DNA of 64,000 nucleotides from positions 34,288,552-34,352,551 of the forward strand of contig QVOM02000042.1 in assembly GCA_003586115.2 (NCBI GenBank). The letters run 5' to 3'. The notes under the pieces were generated by a model. The model saw nothing but the letters and a program-made list of their open reading frames with translations. It did not search any database and was not told the DNA's origin. Shown piece after piece: positions 1 through 11,729 of this stretch; positions within the stretch are counted from its first letter, which is position 1; each line of letters opens with the position of its first letter. Source of the DNA: Salvator merianae. Its lineage: Eukaryota; Chordata; Lepidosauria; Squamata; Teiidae. The position numbers and the translations under genes are program-made.

Positions 1-1507
1 TTCTGATGGCAAGGAAAGATGTGAGTTGCAGTTTACCAAGGGTTATAGTTTAATCACTCTGAGTTTATATGATTGAATCCAAAAATAATAGCTATGCTAT
101 GAGAAAGCATGAAAGGCATTAAGAAGTAGATTCAGCACCAAATGCATATTACTTATTAATATTTTTTTCTGCAGAAATTAAAGGTTAATAAAGAAAATGA
201 AGACCTAAATGAACAAAAATATACGTTTTAGGGAAGAACAAATCACAAGCCTCAGTTGGAGAATTATGGGTAGTTCTGTCTTCTGCTCTGTTGTCCCTGT
301 GCTGAACTTTTCTGCAGATTTCCACACTGGCAGTGCTTTGTTATCATCTGCATGTTACATTTGCAATGGATAGTCCAATATCTTTAATTTGAAGGACTAA
401 TGGCAGATGCTCTCCTATTGGAAGGCCCCATCCGTCTACAAAGGAGTCTTGTTGAACTCTGGTGTTGCAAAATCAAAAGAAAACAAAGGACGGGCAACAA
501 AGACCTTGATGTTGCCTATCAACAGGTGGTCTGAACAGAAGTTCACCTGACCATAGTTCCCCCCACAACGGTGTTACAGGCCTCCTCTGGCACTCTGAAT
601 ATCCCCAGCACTGGATATAAACAATGCCTCCTGGATAAACCTTAGAAATAAGATTTTAAAACATGATTTGCTAGACTGCGGCCCAAAGAAAAACCATTAT
701 TAAGAATCAGGAAGGTAGGAAACTCACTCAATAAAGCATCTTGCTAGGAAGTTCCGAACACACAAGTCAATTTGCTTTTCACATTCAGCAAGGAACTTCA
801 GTGGCACAGTTAGCAACAGTCAGAGCACCTCATTCTGTACGCACAAGTGAATGTGGAGGAAATCAACAATCCTCTTTCACTTTAAAGTATTTTCTTTGAA
901 GGAGGAAGCATTTAGCATGCAGGGAAGAAAGAAAGAGAAAGGTCACAATAATGTATCCTTTCCCAATACAGTATAACAAGAGGTTAAGGACCGCGTAAGA
1001 TTATGTGTTAATCAGAACAGCTGAAACAACAGAATGAGAGGGGAAGACATCTTTCCGAAGACCGGCTGCTTGCAAGGGCTGCAGTAAAGGGCTGGCTCTT
1101 GCTATTTCACTGTCAGTTCAAGTAAGGGCGGCTGCACAGCCTGCTGGCTCACATCCTCAACTACGGTGCTTAAACACTTAGCTCTAAATCTGCACCAGCA
1201 CCAATCCGCTGCTTGCCTAGGAGTGTGACCTGATGGCCAGAGTGGAAAATCTCTAGGTACCATCTCTAAGCATCCTCAGGACAAGGACAGGGAACCTGGC
1301 AGGACAACCAGCACAGTACCTTCCCTGCTTTGGCTGAGAAAAAAGAATGTGAGAAGGCTAGAAACTTCCTACCAGAGAGCCAGAAAGGTGCAATTTGCAT
1401 AGGCAAAACTATCAGTTGTCCAATGGCTTCTTGTTGAAGGGAAGGCGTCGTTAATAGCCCATTTCCAGGGTAAGACAACAGTCTGCTGAACAGCTACTTT
1501 GTGTAAC
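1..1507. other. Unique sequence, no gene seen
   Basis: No open frame longer than about 70 codons resembles a known protein, and no repeat family could be matched to another part of the window. Composition is AT-rich and CpG-poor. Confidence 0.5.
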
Positions 1508-1510
1508 ATA

Positions 1511-1605
1511 GGCTGTATCCAGATGTCGCTTATTTATTCTGCTATATTTGGAATAAAACATGGATATTCTGGAATATCCAAATATAGCAATGTCTGAATG
1601 CAGCC
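1511..1605. mobile_element. Palindromic MITE, family A
   Basis: A 95-bp imperfect hairpin with ends GGCTGTATCC and its complement GAATGCAGCC. It is flanked on both sides by ATA (1508-1510 and 1606-1608), a 3-bp target duplication. The interior repeats the motif GGATATTCTGGAATATCC near the centre. Related copies lie at 18624-18737 and 56518-56655. The 3-bp duplication suggests a PIF/Harbinger-type transposase; no transposase is encoded here. Confidence 0.75.
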
Positions 1606-1608
1606 ATA

Positions 1609-2681
1609 AAAATCTCATTTTAGGGAAAAAATGCATATACATATGCATGGCTATTCTCTTTCCCTCCCCACTTTGCTTAAGAGAAGCAGATAAAGAGACG
1701 GATGGCTGGGCTTCCCACAGTTAAGAATAGAGAATGTTAAATAAGAAGTAAAAATGGAGAATTGGTCCATGCCAAAAGATTGCAATCATAAAGGAGGGAA
1801 AATAAAAGAATATTTCTGAGTGAGTCTATGTAAGAAAATGAGTGGTCATAACTAGAGTCTCTGCATTTTTTGTTTTTGGTTAACTTTTTTGTTACATAAG
1901 GACCTGGATCCCCCCCCCCTTCTTTTCTTTGATAAATTTCCTTTTGTTTGCAGGAGAGAAGACTTTCTGCCTGACATAATGCCATAATGATTCAGTTTTC
2001 AGTTTGGGGCAAAAAGGGACTTTGTCTGAACCAGTAAGGCATTTGATTCATAAACACTCTTCTTCCTATAAAAGATGGACTAGTGTAGACTAAATTTTTG
2101 GGTACATTTTTAAGATAAACTTGGAGACCTCAAATCCATTGTGTAGTGTAAATCTTCAAGTTTATTTTTATTAGCCCTTTTCCAAAAATAGGAACTTTTC
2201 ATTATAAATAGAGTAAGGTTACAACCCTACTGAGAGAGCTCAGAGACTTATCTAGTTGTGTGATAAACCAAATATAATTCTTCCCTGCTCCATTACATTT
2301 TGGCTTTGGATCTGACACCTAGCAAGAAAAAGCTGACTCCTGTTGCTTCACCACCCTCAAAGAAATTTTGACTCATGAGCTGCTTGGAAACCCATCAGTT
2401 TGAACTCGGCTAGCCTTTCTAAGAAAAATCCATGATCAGTTAAGGACAGGAACGGTATATCTTTTTGCCTGGATCTCTTATTTTCATGAGGTGTTCTGCA
2501 AAATATACAGCATCTCAGATTTGATTCCTCTTTCCTAAATCGTATATGTGAATACAACATTGTCTTTCCCCCTTCTCTGATCTCCTGCTTCTCAAATGTA
2601 ACTAAAAGCCTATTTTTCATCCTTGCTAGTTGATTACAAAGATTGATTCCTCTTTGTGCCTGTTAAGATGTTTCTCTACCA
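1609..2681. other. Unique sequence with a C10 run
   Basis: No gene or recognised repeat. The only notable feature is a run of ten C at 1910-1919. Confidence 0.5.
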
Positions 2682-2684
2682 TTA

Positions 2685-2993
2685 GAGAGTAAGGTGAGGA
2701 AGAATATAGTGCCATTATGGCACCGCTCTGGTGGGATTGCCACACATATCTGTGGTGACCCCACTATAGCTATGCTATATCCCCTCAAAACGCACAATAG
2801 CCTGTTTCAGGAAAACCTGACTTGCAAGACGAGTTTTCCCAAAATAGCGCTATTACTTTCCTTCTGGATGTGCGGTGGCTGAAAAGACACTTGTGCATGC
2901 ACCATGGTTGCAACTGCAGACTCCCAGGTATTTCATGCTGGTGAAATACCCAGATGTGCACATCATGAATATTCAGCCAATATTTGGTTGGCC
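2685..2993 (+). mobile_element. TIR element, family B
   Basis: Member of a family with five copies in this window (also 6559-6931 minus, 7814-8155, 42930-43341, 59682-60197). Shared landmarks in order are GAATATAGTGCCATTATGG, GGTGGGATTGCCACACATAT, a pair of inverted TTTTCCCAAAATA-like segments, GGTATTTCATGCTGGTGAAA, and ATATTCAGCC near the right end. It is flanked by TTA on both sides (2682-2684, 2994-2996), as expected for a 3-bp duplication. The left end is worn. Non-autonomous; no coding capacity. Confidence 0.7.
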
Positions 2994-2996
2994 TTA

Positions 2997-3680
2997 GATA
3001 AGCTATTTCTCATTTTTAAAATTGTTGCTTTTTTGATCCTGGCCAGTATACTTTCATAGCTTTCATATGTTAAATGTGAACTACAATTAATACACTTGTG
3101 AGCTAATACAATTCCCAGTGTAGTATATTGGGGGAGGGTCTGCCTGCCTGCCTGCCAGCCATTTCTGGAACAAAATTTTCAGAATGTGCCACAACCAATA
3201 TTCAATGAACCCCTGTTTCTGAATATGTGCAAAAGTGCCAGAGCATAATTATAACATTTGCTTTGGGTTGTTTCATCTTCATTGGGATCATTTTTCCCCT
3301 GACTGGATTTTGCCCTGGGCTGAGCTGTCCTTTGTTTACCCCTTAGGCAATATGAGTCTGAGCTTTACGCAAACGTGTGCATATCTGGCCATGGGTGTCT
3401 AGGACTTGGGGGCCAGAGGGCAGGGATCATTCCTGCCCTTGCCCGAAGGCTCTCGGTTCCTCGGCTGTGCCTATCATCAACCCACAGCTAAACCAACCTG
3501 ACAGCAGGACTTGCTGCGTGACAGGATTTTAGCTAGCACTTGGAAAATAAAGAGTAAGATCCCAGGATCTGAAATTTCTGGAGATTTACCTGACAATAGT
3601 TAGTGTATTTCTATTTAAATTACAGTACAGTGCAGTTGTAATTTCTGAAGTAATTTCTGCACACAATAAACGGCCACTTC
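2997..3680. other. Unique sequence, no gene seen
   Basis: No protein match, RNA gene or recognised transposon apart from the small CTGC repeat near 3.14 kb. Confidence 0.45.
3139..3156. repeat. Short CTGC tandem repeat
   Basis: About four copies of the tetramer CTGC, followed by a degenerate copy. Confidence 0.7.
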
Positions 3681-3684
3681 CTTT

Positions 3685-3732
<48 letters not shown>

Positions 3733-3734
3733 TC
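3681..3734. repeat. CTTT microsatellite
   Basis: About 13 nearly perfect copies of CTTT (AAAG on the minus strand). The minus strand is open across the array and would read as repeated Lys-Glu-Arg-Lys, which is an artefact of the tetramer. Confidence 0.97.
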
Positions 3735-3832
3735 ATGTACCAAGGATAAAACTAAATAATCTTTTTTCTGCTGAGGCATTATCTGGGTTTCAGCAACATT
3801 CACAGCCACAAAAGCAGAGGCACATACGCTCT

Positions 3833-4020
3833 GTGCATTTTCACACTTTCCACGTTATCCCACTCTAATATGGGATTGAACACACAGCGTGGAGACAGTC
3901 CGCACTGTGTGGCCCTATCCTGGAAGATCAGCAGGATAACAGCATTTGTAGTGCAAATGCATTTGACCAGGAGCTGAACAGCAGCTCCCAGTCAAGCTGT
4001 GGAAAAGTGCGAAAAGGCCC
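3833..4020. mobile_element. Internally deleted TIR element, family C
   Basis: Left end GTGCATTTTCACACTTTCC, a decayed form of the family end GGGCCTTTTCACACTTT. Right end is GTGCGAAAAGGCCC. TCT flanks both sides (3830-3832 and 4021-4023), a perfect 3-bp duplication. At 188 bp it is less than half the length of the full copies at 11.7, 14.7 and 16.8 kb (about 422-440 bp), so the middle is lost. It keeps the family motif 'gctcccagtcaagctgtgg'. Confidence 0.78.
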
Positions 4021-4023
4021 TCT

Positions 4024-4611
4024 GTTAAAACATGACTTGTCTGTTCTGTATCAAGCATCTTCTGCAATACAAGAAGCCATTACAGGCTAGTATTGAGGGA
4101 AACCAGTCTGTTTGGAGGCATGGAGAAATTCTGACACAGCATGAGAAGAAAGAGTTTGCCACAAAGACCACTTTCTTGCAAACGAAGTAGCTGAATTTTA
4201 AGATTGCTGGACTTCCCTGGAGCAAATCCAAGAGAAGGTCTTTTCACAGCTACCATCAAATCTGTTGCGAGAAAGGAAGGAGGTTTTCTTGTCTCTGAGA
4301 ATATTTTTTAGGGGGCAAAGAGTTTTATTTCGACAGATCCAAAATTTGACATGAATATGCCATATGCTGCTACTGGTTCTAACTTAACATGTTCTCTGGG
4401 ATTTTATTTTCATTTTCATTTTATTACAATTTAAATTGTGTTTTTAAATATTGGGACACAAATTTAATAAATAAATCTACCACCTCTCCCTTTTAGTGAG
4501 ATTATGTAAATTCCAGACACACATAAACAGAATTTGTGCATTTTATCACAGTGCAGACACACCTATTTACCTTGGCCTTTGACTGAAGAACAGCTTCCTC
4601 TCCCCTCTACC
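4024..4611. other. Unique sequence, no gene seen
   Basis: AT-rich with no recognisable gene or repeat. Confidence 0.45.
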
Positions 4612-4727
4612 AGTCACCATTATTGTTTTTAATGTGTCTATATTTTGTTTTTATTGTTGTAATCCGCCCAGAGACCTTCAGGTTTGGGGCGAGATAGAAA
4701 TGCAAATATTAAATAAATAATAAGTAC
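4612..4727 (+). mobile_element. L2-like LINE 3' tail
   Basis: The segment reads 'ttgtaatccgcccagagacc', then 'gggcgagatagaaatg', then AAATAAATAA. It matches the tails at 5470-5516 and 17252-17344, and the reverse complements of 8809 onward and 24195 onward. Only the extreme 3' end of the element remains. Confidence 0.6.
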
Positions 4728-5189
4728 GTAAACCATGTTGTACTCCTGACATTGTTTGTGCTTTTTGTTTTCCACCAAGTGGAAACATATGTGTTATTCC
4801 CTTATCTTGTGACTGAGGTGATAGAGTTGCAGGGAAATTAAAAGGTATTTACTGCAGATATCCAGATGTGTGTTCTTCATACTTAGAATATTATAGATAC
4901 TTTTATATCAGAAGTTATTTTCCCTGCAGCCAATTTTATTTAATATGCATAATACTTAATCTTACTTTACCCTCTTTACAGACTGTCTGTTAACTTCAAA
5001 GTACATATCCTAAGCAGGATATATCCCATTCATATAATCCTGTAAGTGCAAATGACCACCACATACTCAACACCAAATCTAGCTGTCTTATGTTGTAAAT
5101 ATAGAGGCAGCCAAAGCAGAAACCTTTTATCTCAAATCTCTCCAGTCTAAAGCATTTCAGAGGGAAACATACGTAAGAAAGAAGCAAGT
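4728..5189. other. Unique sequence, no gene seen
   Basis: AT-rich, with only short open frames that resemble nothing known. Confidence 0.45.
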
Positions 5190-5420
5190 GTGAGGGGACA
5201 TGATAGAAGTCTATAAAATAATGTACAGCATGGACAATGTGGAAAAAGAAAGGTTTTTCACCTTTTCCCAGTACATTAGAACCAGTGGTTATTCAATGAA
5301 GCTGAATCTTTGAAGAATCAGGACAAGCTGTCAGAAACAAGACAAGCTCTCTATGGACTTTGTCACCATAAGATGCATAAGATGTATGCATCCAGCTCAG
5401 ATGGCTTCAAGAATCACAGT
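5190..5420 (+). mobile_element. CR1 LINE fragment (ORF2 C-terminal part)
   Basis: In one plus-strand frame the sequence reads GDMIEVYKIMYSM and, further on, ERFFTFSQYIRTSGYSMKL. These correspond to the C-terminal end of CR1 ORF2 (compare REKFFSLSHNSRTRGHSLKL in the copy at 44276). A stop follows soon after. It is truncated at both ends and old, to judge from divergence from the 44-kb copy. Confidence 0.72.
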
Positions 5421-5469
5421 GGATAATATGAATGGCCTCTAGCCTTGATAGAGGTGGAAGAGTGGTAAC

Positions 5470-5516
5470 CTTTGGGTATGGGACGAGATAGAAATGCAAT
5501 AAATACATAAATACAA
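5470..5516 (+). mobile_element. L2-like LINE 3' tail, remnant
   Basis: Short remnant 'gggacgagatagaaatgcaa' followed by TAAATACATAAATACA. It has the same tail as at 4612-4727. Confidence 0.5.
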
Positions 5517-6558
5517 GATGTGAGAAGACCATGAGAAGGGTAAATTGTGTTTATGCCCTGCTTTTGAGTTTCGATGTGTAACTATGAGTCGAGTATAACC
5601 AAAAGAACTTGCCTTGCAGAAAACCATGAAGAAGGGTGAAAGAAATGGCAGTTGTGTGTTACATATTTAAGCAATTTAAATGTACATTTCAAACTAGGAC
5701 ACACCTCCCAATGAATCGCCTTTTATGGCTTATTAACAGTCTTTTACTTGCATATCATTCTTCTCTTATTCTGAAGCATCAAGTACGTAGACAAGATTGG
5801 AGATGCTCAAGAATGTAGTCAGAAAGGCTACAGACAGTTTTATCAGCTATTATAGAACATCTTATGTTTTCCCAACAAGGGATTAACCAAATTCATATAC
5901 TCAAGATTACACCAAGCCACTCAGAAGTCAGACCAGTTACATTCCAATTACTTGTTCCAAAATGAATTGCAGATTGGAAGGTGTGCTTTTCAGTCTGCGT
6001 AATCTTGAAAGCATTTGATTCGAGTGCTGTGTACTATTGATTCATTTCCCCACTGTGTCTGTTTAATGGTTGACCTGAAGAAACTCTGAAATCTCATCCT
6101 TGAGTAAATATTGTCCATAAATGGATCATGTCAGCAACACTCAACTTACATGCTTGCCTGGAATGGGAACTGTGTAATGATGCTTGTCAGCTCTATTGGA
6201 TTTGTAGCAGACATTTGTATAGAATGGTCCTGTTTTCCTTTTCTTTTCCTCTCACTCTTTTTTTCTTTTAAAACGTATGAACACTTAGAGGACTAGTTAA
6301 ACAATCTTACTTATATGGTGACTCTGGTACAACTGAATCAATGTAATTAAGTGTCCTTTAGAGAATACTTTTTATTATGTGTTAGCCATTACACTTTTTA
6401 AAAAACTGATTTCAGGAATAGAACAGTGCTTTTCTTCAGGGAGAGTAGTAGAAGGAAAGACTTTATAGAGATTACAAGTGAACTTTAGTGGCCTAAAATC
6501 CTGAGTAAATAAAATTGTCACTTGATCAGATAACTCTATTTCTATTTATGCTGATAAA
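5517..6558. other. Unique sequence, no gene seen
   Basis: AT-rich intergenic or intronic sequence. No splice-flanked coding-like frame was found. Confidence 0.45.
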
Positions 6559-6931
6559 AACCTGGCTCCAGGTGCCAGCCGAATATGATGCTAACAGGCG
6601 ATATTCTGAAGAAAAGCCCCTCTGGAATGATTACCTGTTGACTAGAAAGTGTGGGGAACCGTGTCGTCTGTGTGCTTTTTGGTCACGTGCACATCCGGAT
6701 ATTTCGCTGGTGGCCAGACTCCACCATGGTGACTCGGGCTACAAGGTAAGTGATAGCTCTATTTTGGGAAAACCTGCCATCAGAGTTGGGTTTTCCCAAA
6801 ATAGGGTATCACGCATTTTAGGGGGGATATAAGGTAACTGCGGTGGGGTTGTCACAGATATGCGTTGCAATCCTACTCTAGGGGTGCCAAAATGGCACTA
6901 TATTCCCCTTCCCCCCAGTCTGGATAGGGCC
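6559..6931 (-). mobile_element. TIR element, family B, reverse orientation
   Basis: It is the reverse complement of the family B copies. It begins with 'ggctccaggtgccagccgaa' and ends 'agtctggatagggcc'. The inverted TTTTGGGAAAACC ... GGTTTTCCCAAAATA hairpin lies near 6760-6810. Flanks are AAA and CAA, so the 3-bp duplication is imperfect. Open frames across this element (up to 105 codons) are fortuitous. Confidence 0.68.
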
Positions 6932-6934
6932 CAA

Positions 6935-7810
6935 GCAATACAAATATAGAAGCAACTTCTATCCTTTATCGTTGTAATGCCTTGATTTTCTCCCGTCCCT
7001 TTCTTTCCTTCTTTTTTTCCTTTTCCAGTATGCTTTTGATGTCACTAGCAGAAGTGAATCTATATTAATTTCTCTGGAAGTAAGTTCTCTTGAATGTGGT
7101 GAGAGCCAATTCTGGGTAAACATGAATAGTGTAATTACTTCTCAAATGTTTCCAAACTGTATGCCTTACAATAAATAAAGACAAGTTCTGTCTGAAAGCT
7201 TACAATCTAACGTCACACCACATGAATTTAGGACTTCAGTTGATTTTGCACAACATAAAAAATGGCTAGTACAGAAATGGATACTTCAACATCACCTCAC
7301 ACTGGGAATCTTTAAAGGAATACCTGGCGTTGCATCCCACATTTTGTAGGCCTGTCCCAAAATAGGGGCAGAAACAGGCCAAGGGATGGAAAACGAAGGT
7401 GAAATGGCTGAGCTGTGAATTCCAGCTCCCTTCTGTCCCTCCAAAGGGTCCATGAACTATGAAGGGTGAATGACCTCTGATTCCAATGTGCCGTAGAGGT
7501 CTTGCCCCTTTTGCGTTAGCCCATTCTAGATGGGGAATTAAAGTATCTCCAGGAACATGCAACATTAAGAAAGTACCAGTTTGATATGTTCACATAATGT
7601 GATCTTCACAGCCCTTCTGACGGCACTCTGCCTGTGCTCCACAGCCCAATCTACTTAAGACATTAAGAAAGGCTTTCAGTTAATCATAGGCTGAGAAGTA
7701 TTTGAAAAAGGAGCCCTCAAACTGAAATTATGTGAAATTGACAGAGTCCTCTCATCACCTAGCAGCTTCTCCCAGAGAACTCTTGATTATGCAGTCAGCC
7801 TGTCTAACAA
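6935..7810. other. Unique sequence, no gene seen
   Basis: No gene recognised. The minus-strand open frame at 7266-7565 (99 codons) shows no known motif. Confidence 0.45.
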
Positions 7811-7813
7811 TGA

Positions 7814-8155
7814 GGCCCCATCCACACAGGAAGAATATACCGCCATTATGGTGCCACTATAGTGGGATTGCCAAGCATATCTGTGACAACCCCACCACAG
7901 CTACGTTATGTTTTGATATCCAGATGTGCACGTCCACCACACATGTGCAAGGGTGAAAAAGACAGCTGCGCATGCATGGCGGTCCCGATCGCATATTTCC
8001 AGGTATTTCATGCCGGTGAAATGTGCATGTCACCAAAAAACACACAGGCAACACAGTCCTCCGCACTGTCTAACTGACAGGTAATCATTCTGGAGGGGCT
8101 TTTCTCCGGAATATCGCCTGTTGGTCCTATATTCAGCCCACGTCTGGAGCCGGCC
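7814..8155 (+). mobile_element. TIR element, family B, best-preserved ends
   Basis: Left end GGCCCCATCCACACAGG and right end CGTCTGGAGCCGGCC form imperfect terminal inverted repeats. TGA lies immediately outside both ends (7811-7813 and 8156-8158), a perfect 3-bp duplication that fixes the element at 342 bp. No coding capacity. The short duplication and GG-terminal inverted repeat suggest a PIF/Harbinger-type non-autonomous element. Confidence 0.78.
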
Positions 8156-8158
8156 TGA

Positions 8159-8808
8159 CTCCAGTAATCTTCCACAGGCATACAGTGATTTCAACCTCTG
8201 CTGGACAGAAAAGGTCAGGGCCAAGGACAGTGAGACCTTTCAGGACCAGCACAGACTCAGTCTATGCTTGAACAAGCCAGGTTTAGCAGCCAGGGATACT
8301 CATTACCATTCCTGACACAGGCTGCCCAGCGCCAGCATTCTGACTGCTCAGCCAAAGCACTGACTCAGCCCCTGCTTTAGCCAAGGAGGTAAAGTAGCCA
8401 AAGATGCTGAGGCTGCTCAGCATTAGCACTCGCCTTCCTCAGGGCTCTCAGCCATGAGGAGCCTTGACTAGAGAGCCAGATTATGGGCCAACACAAAAGG
8501 GTCAGTCTTACCTTATATGTTGTGGCTGCGGAGTTCATGACGTTCATGCCGAGTTGGGGCTTGCTTGAGCTGCGTGTGGGATTTTAGCTGTGCGTCCTTT
8601 GCCCAATGGAAGGCTACCCACTTGGCCAGATAAAGTGACTGATGCTGCTGGGGACCTTGGGTTCATAGGTCAAGGGCTCCCCACACGAAGATCCAGAGTT
8701 CCTTTATCAATTAGAATAGGAAAGCTTGGCTCTTTCATATTAATTCATTGTTGTACACATTGTACTCCTTTCCAAAGTTATGCTTTGTTTGCTTGCTTGC
8801 TTATAATT
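8159..8808. other. Unclassified sequence, no gene seen
   Basis: GC-richer than its surroundings between 8.2 and 8.5 kb, but no repeat or protein could be matched. Confidence 0.4.
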
Positions 8809-9347
8809 CAACTATTTATATCCTGCCCTTCATTCAAAGGTCCCAGTATGGGTTACAACAACAAAAGGATAAAATCCAAAACCAATAAAACATACTGTTG
8901 TCTGATAGGACAACAGTCAGAGGAAGTTAAATATCAAAGGCCTGGATGGATAAGTATGTTTTAATCAAGAACTGAAAACCATTTAACATTGGTGCCTAGT
9001 GAACCTCCAGAGAGAGGCTGTTCCCAAAGCCTGGGGGCCACCACAAAAAAGGCCCTCTTGTATGTCACTGTCCCTTGACCTGTGAGAGTGGCAGAACTAC
9101 AAGAAGAGCCTCATCTTGTGATCTTAGTACTCAGGCAGGTGTATATGGGAGAAGGCACTCCTTCAGTATTTGGGGCACAAATCATTTGGGGCTTTATATC
9201 TTAACATCAGCACATTGAATTGAGTTTAGTAGGGAATAGTGCAGATCTTTCAGGATGGGTGTGTTGTGTATCTAGTTGAGCTGCTGCATTCTGCCCCAGT
9301 TTCAGTTTCCAGGCTGTCTTCAAGGATGGCCCCATATAATAGACTGC
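8809..9347 (-). mobile_element. L2-like LINE 3' end
   Basis: On the minus strand this is a decayed C-terminal end of an L2-clade ORF, then a 3' tail. It is homologous over most of its length with 24195-24590. The AFSVVAPRLWNNLP-type block, clearer in the 24-kb copy, is present here with frameshifts. The tail 'gttgtaacccatactgggac' lies at the left end. It abuts the BovB fragment directly on the right. Confidence 0.62.
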
Positions 9348-10183
9348 ATTATTATTGTTGCTGTTGTTCTGTCATTAAGTTGTGTTCAACTCCTTATGAC
9401 ACCATGGACTACAGCATGCCAGTTCATGTTAATTGCCTCCATAACACTATCTAACCATCTCACCCTCTGCTGTCCCCTTTGCCTTCAGTCTTTCCCAGCA
9501 TCAGGGTCTTTTCCAATGAGTCCTGTCTTCTCATTATGTGGCCAAAGTATGTGAGCTTCAGCTTCAATATTTGTCCTTCCACTGAACAGCCAGGGTTGAT
9601 TTCCTTTAGTATTGACTGATCTGATTTCCTTGCGGTCCAAGGGACTCTCAAAAGCCGTCCCCAGCACTACAATTAAAAAGTATTGATTCTTCAGCGCTCT
9701 GCCTTTCTTATCGTCCAACTCTCTCTCTATCCATTACTACTGGGAAAACCAAACCTTTCACTATACGAGCCTTTGTTGGCAAAGTGATGTCTCTGCTTTC
9801 TAAAATGCTGTTCAGGCTTGCCATAGTCTTCCTCCCAAGGTGCAAACGTCTTTTAATGTCATGACTCCGGTTATCATCTGCAGTGATCTTTGAGCCCAAG
9901 CAAGTAAAATCTGACACCACTTCCATTTCTTCTCCCTTTATTTGCCAGGAAGTGATGGGACCAAATGCCATGATCTTTGTTTTTTAATGTTGAGCTTCAA
10001 GCCAACTTTTGCACTCTCGTCTTTCACCCTCATCAGGAAGCCTCTTAATTCTTCTTCATTTTTTTCATTTTCTGTGTTCAGACTGGTATCATCTGCGTAT
10101 CTGAGATCGTTGCTATTTCTCTCAGCAGTCATTAACTCCGGCTTTTGATTCATCTGGCCTGGCATTCTGCATGATATATTCTA
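9348..10183 (-). mobile_element. BovB (RTE) LINE, 5'-truncated and frameshifted
   Basis: Minus-strand frames cover the second half of a BovB reverse transcriptase. In order they include EYIMQNARPDESKAGV, LRYADDT with the catalytic YADD, VGLKLNIKK, MAFGPITSWQI, DFTCLGSKITAD, SRDITLPTKARIVKGLVFPVVM, RVPWTARKSDQSILKE, YFGHIMRRQDSLEKTLMLGK and the 3' end. The frame shifts at least three times (near 9940-9970, 9710-9740 and around 9650), and homology stops at about 10183 inside the reverse transcriptase. It is therefore a dead 5'-truncated copy. The left end carries the GTTGTTCTGTC tail shared in style with the Sauria SINE at 27.8 kb. BovB is known for horizontal spread among squamates and ruminants. 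Confidence 0.93.
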
Positions 10184-10847
10184 TGCCGTCCTGTGTAACA
10201 AAAGCGGTGCATGCTAGTTAACCACCTGATTCTACATGCTGTGGTATGTGTTGTGAACATGTATATATCTAATGAAGGCTCTCCATTTCATTGGATAGAG
10301 CATTTTACTGCATTTCTTTTCTGTTCGTACCATATAAATTTGCAGTACATAAAGCTGCAGTCCTGTAAACACAGATCTCAGTGGGATTTACTTCTAAGTA
10401 AAGATCAGACTATTTGCATTCCAGAAGCATCGCCTGTGAACTGCCAAGAAGCAGCCCAAACCTATTGTTTTATGTCAGCATTTCTGGAGCCTCAAGGCAA
10501 AGAAGCACAGCTTGCAGAATCTTTCTTTGTCATAAACCACAACTTTTAACATCTCTGGGTGTTGGCTTTGCAGTTTAAAAATAACGTATGGGGTTTACAG
10601 AGTGTATTATTTTCCTATACATTCTAAACTCAGACCACACAGTCATTTTACTAACTACCATTCTTCAGAGTGGCCTTTGCCAGTTTTCCAAGCTAGCGAA
10701 TATCATTCTTTTGAGATTTTAAGGAAAATGGTATAAAAATGTATATCTGTGAAATTGTGAAATGCTAAATCAAAAGCTGATTGTGATTTAAAGGTCTTTA
10801 CTTCCAAGTACTGTATCCAAATTTTCAGTTAGTAATGTTGGTAAAAT
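10184..10847. other. Mostly unique; decayed dispersed repeat near 10353-10425
   Basis: The stretch 'tgcagtcctgtaaacacaga' followed by 'tcagtgggatttacttctaa' resembles a very common squamate repeat with the signature 'cagtgggacttacttctgag'. Similar remnants occur near 33.6 and 41.8-42.0 kb. The family was not named. The remainder is unclassified. Confidence 0.4.
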
Positions 10848-11106
10848 ATAGGCTTTCACGGCTGGTTTCAATCTCATTTGTAGTAGTTTTTTTGGGCTGT
10901 TATGCCATGTTCCATAGTTCTTCTGAGAACCTAAGCTTTCGGACATAGCTATGATGTCCATCTTCAGAGGATTTGACTTCTGGAAGAGTTATTTTTGACT
11001 CTTCCAGTAATCAAATCCTCTGAAGATGGACATCGTAGCTATGTTCGAAAGCTTAGGTTCTCAGAAGAACTATGGAACATGGCACAACAGCCCAAAAAAC
11101 TACTAC
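10848..11106. mobile_element. Penelope-like remnants in head-to-head inverted repeat
   Basis: Arms at 10880-10989 and 10998-11106 are near-perfect inverted copies separated by 8 bp. Each arm carries TTTGGGCTGT, CCATGTTCCATAGTTCTTCT, AAGCTTTCG and CATCTTCAGAGGATTTGA. The left part also has GGCTTTCACGGCTGG. This word order resembles the ends of Penelope-like elements common in squamates. A single-arm relative lies at 48052-48153. The family assignment rests on remembered sequence signatures and is tentative; the inverted repeat itself is directly visible. Confidence 0.65.
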
Positions 11107-11726
11107 CAATGAATTACTGATGTTGTCCAACAACTGGAAAAGGCATGCCTTCAGCATCCTAACTAGGACTGTCAACAGGGCGATAGCATCCTACACTTCA
11201 TAGCGGTTAGCTAATATTGTTATTTCCTTCTCTTTCTTTTTTAGTATGATCCACTTTATATATTGTAGGTTCTTAGACTTTTGATACCCAGTTTTGCAAA
11301 CAGACTTTTGATAGATAGTTTCGTAGATGAAGGAAATGGAACTCCAAAGTGCTGATGGACAGCATCCTCGATAACTCTTGAAAAAAATGTTTTTAGAAAT
11401 TGTACCAGAAAATCCTGCAGGATTTGTCTATATCAAGGGTGGCCAAAATACAGCCCTCCAAACGTTGCTGTGCTACAACTCTCATTTTCCCCTGCTATTG
11501 GTGAGGCTGTTTGGGGCTCAAGGGAGCACCACCTAGAGAACCATAGTTTGTTTGCACCTAATCAGGTTTCTACAATCTAGAAGATGCTGGATGCACCTTT
11601 TCTGAAGGACACAGTGTCCATTATTACTGATGTTCCTTATTAATGCAGTTATAGGACATTGCTGTGTATATAACGCTAATGACATCAGATATGTACAAAG
11701 AAGAATTTGCACCATACACACAAGCA
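11107..11726. other. Unique sequence, no gene seen
   Basis: No gene or clear repeat. The words 'caagggtggccaaaatacag' and 'acaactctcattttcccctg' near 11436-11500 look like a worn dispersed repeat. Confidence 0.4.
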
Positions 11727-11729
11727 TCA

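Noticed and set aside
9460..10165. Minus-strand reverse transcriptase frames as a host gene
   Set aside because: They are consecutive frameshifted pieces of one BovB LINE, truncated inside the catalytic domain.
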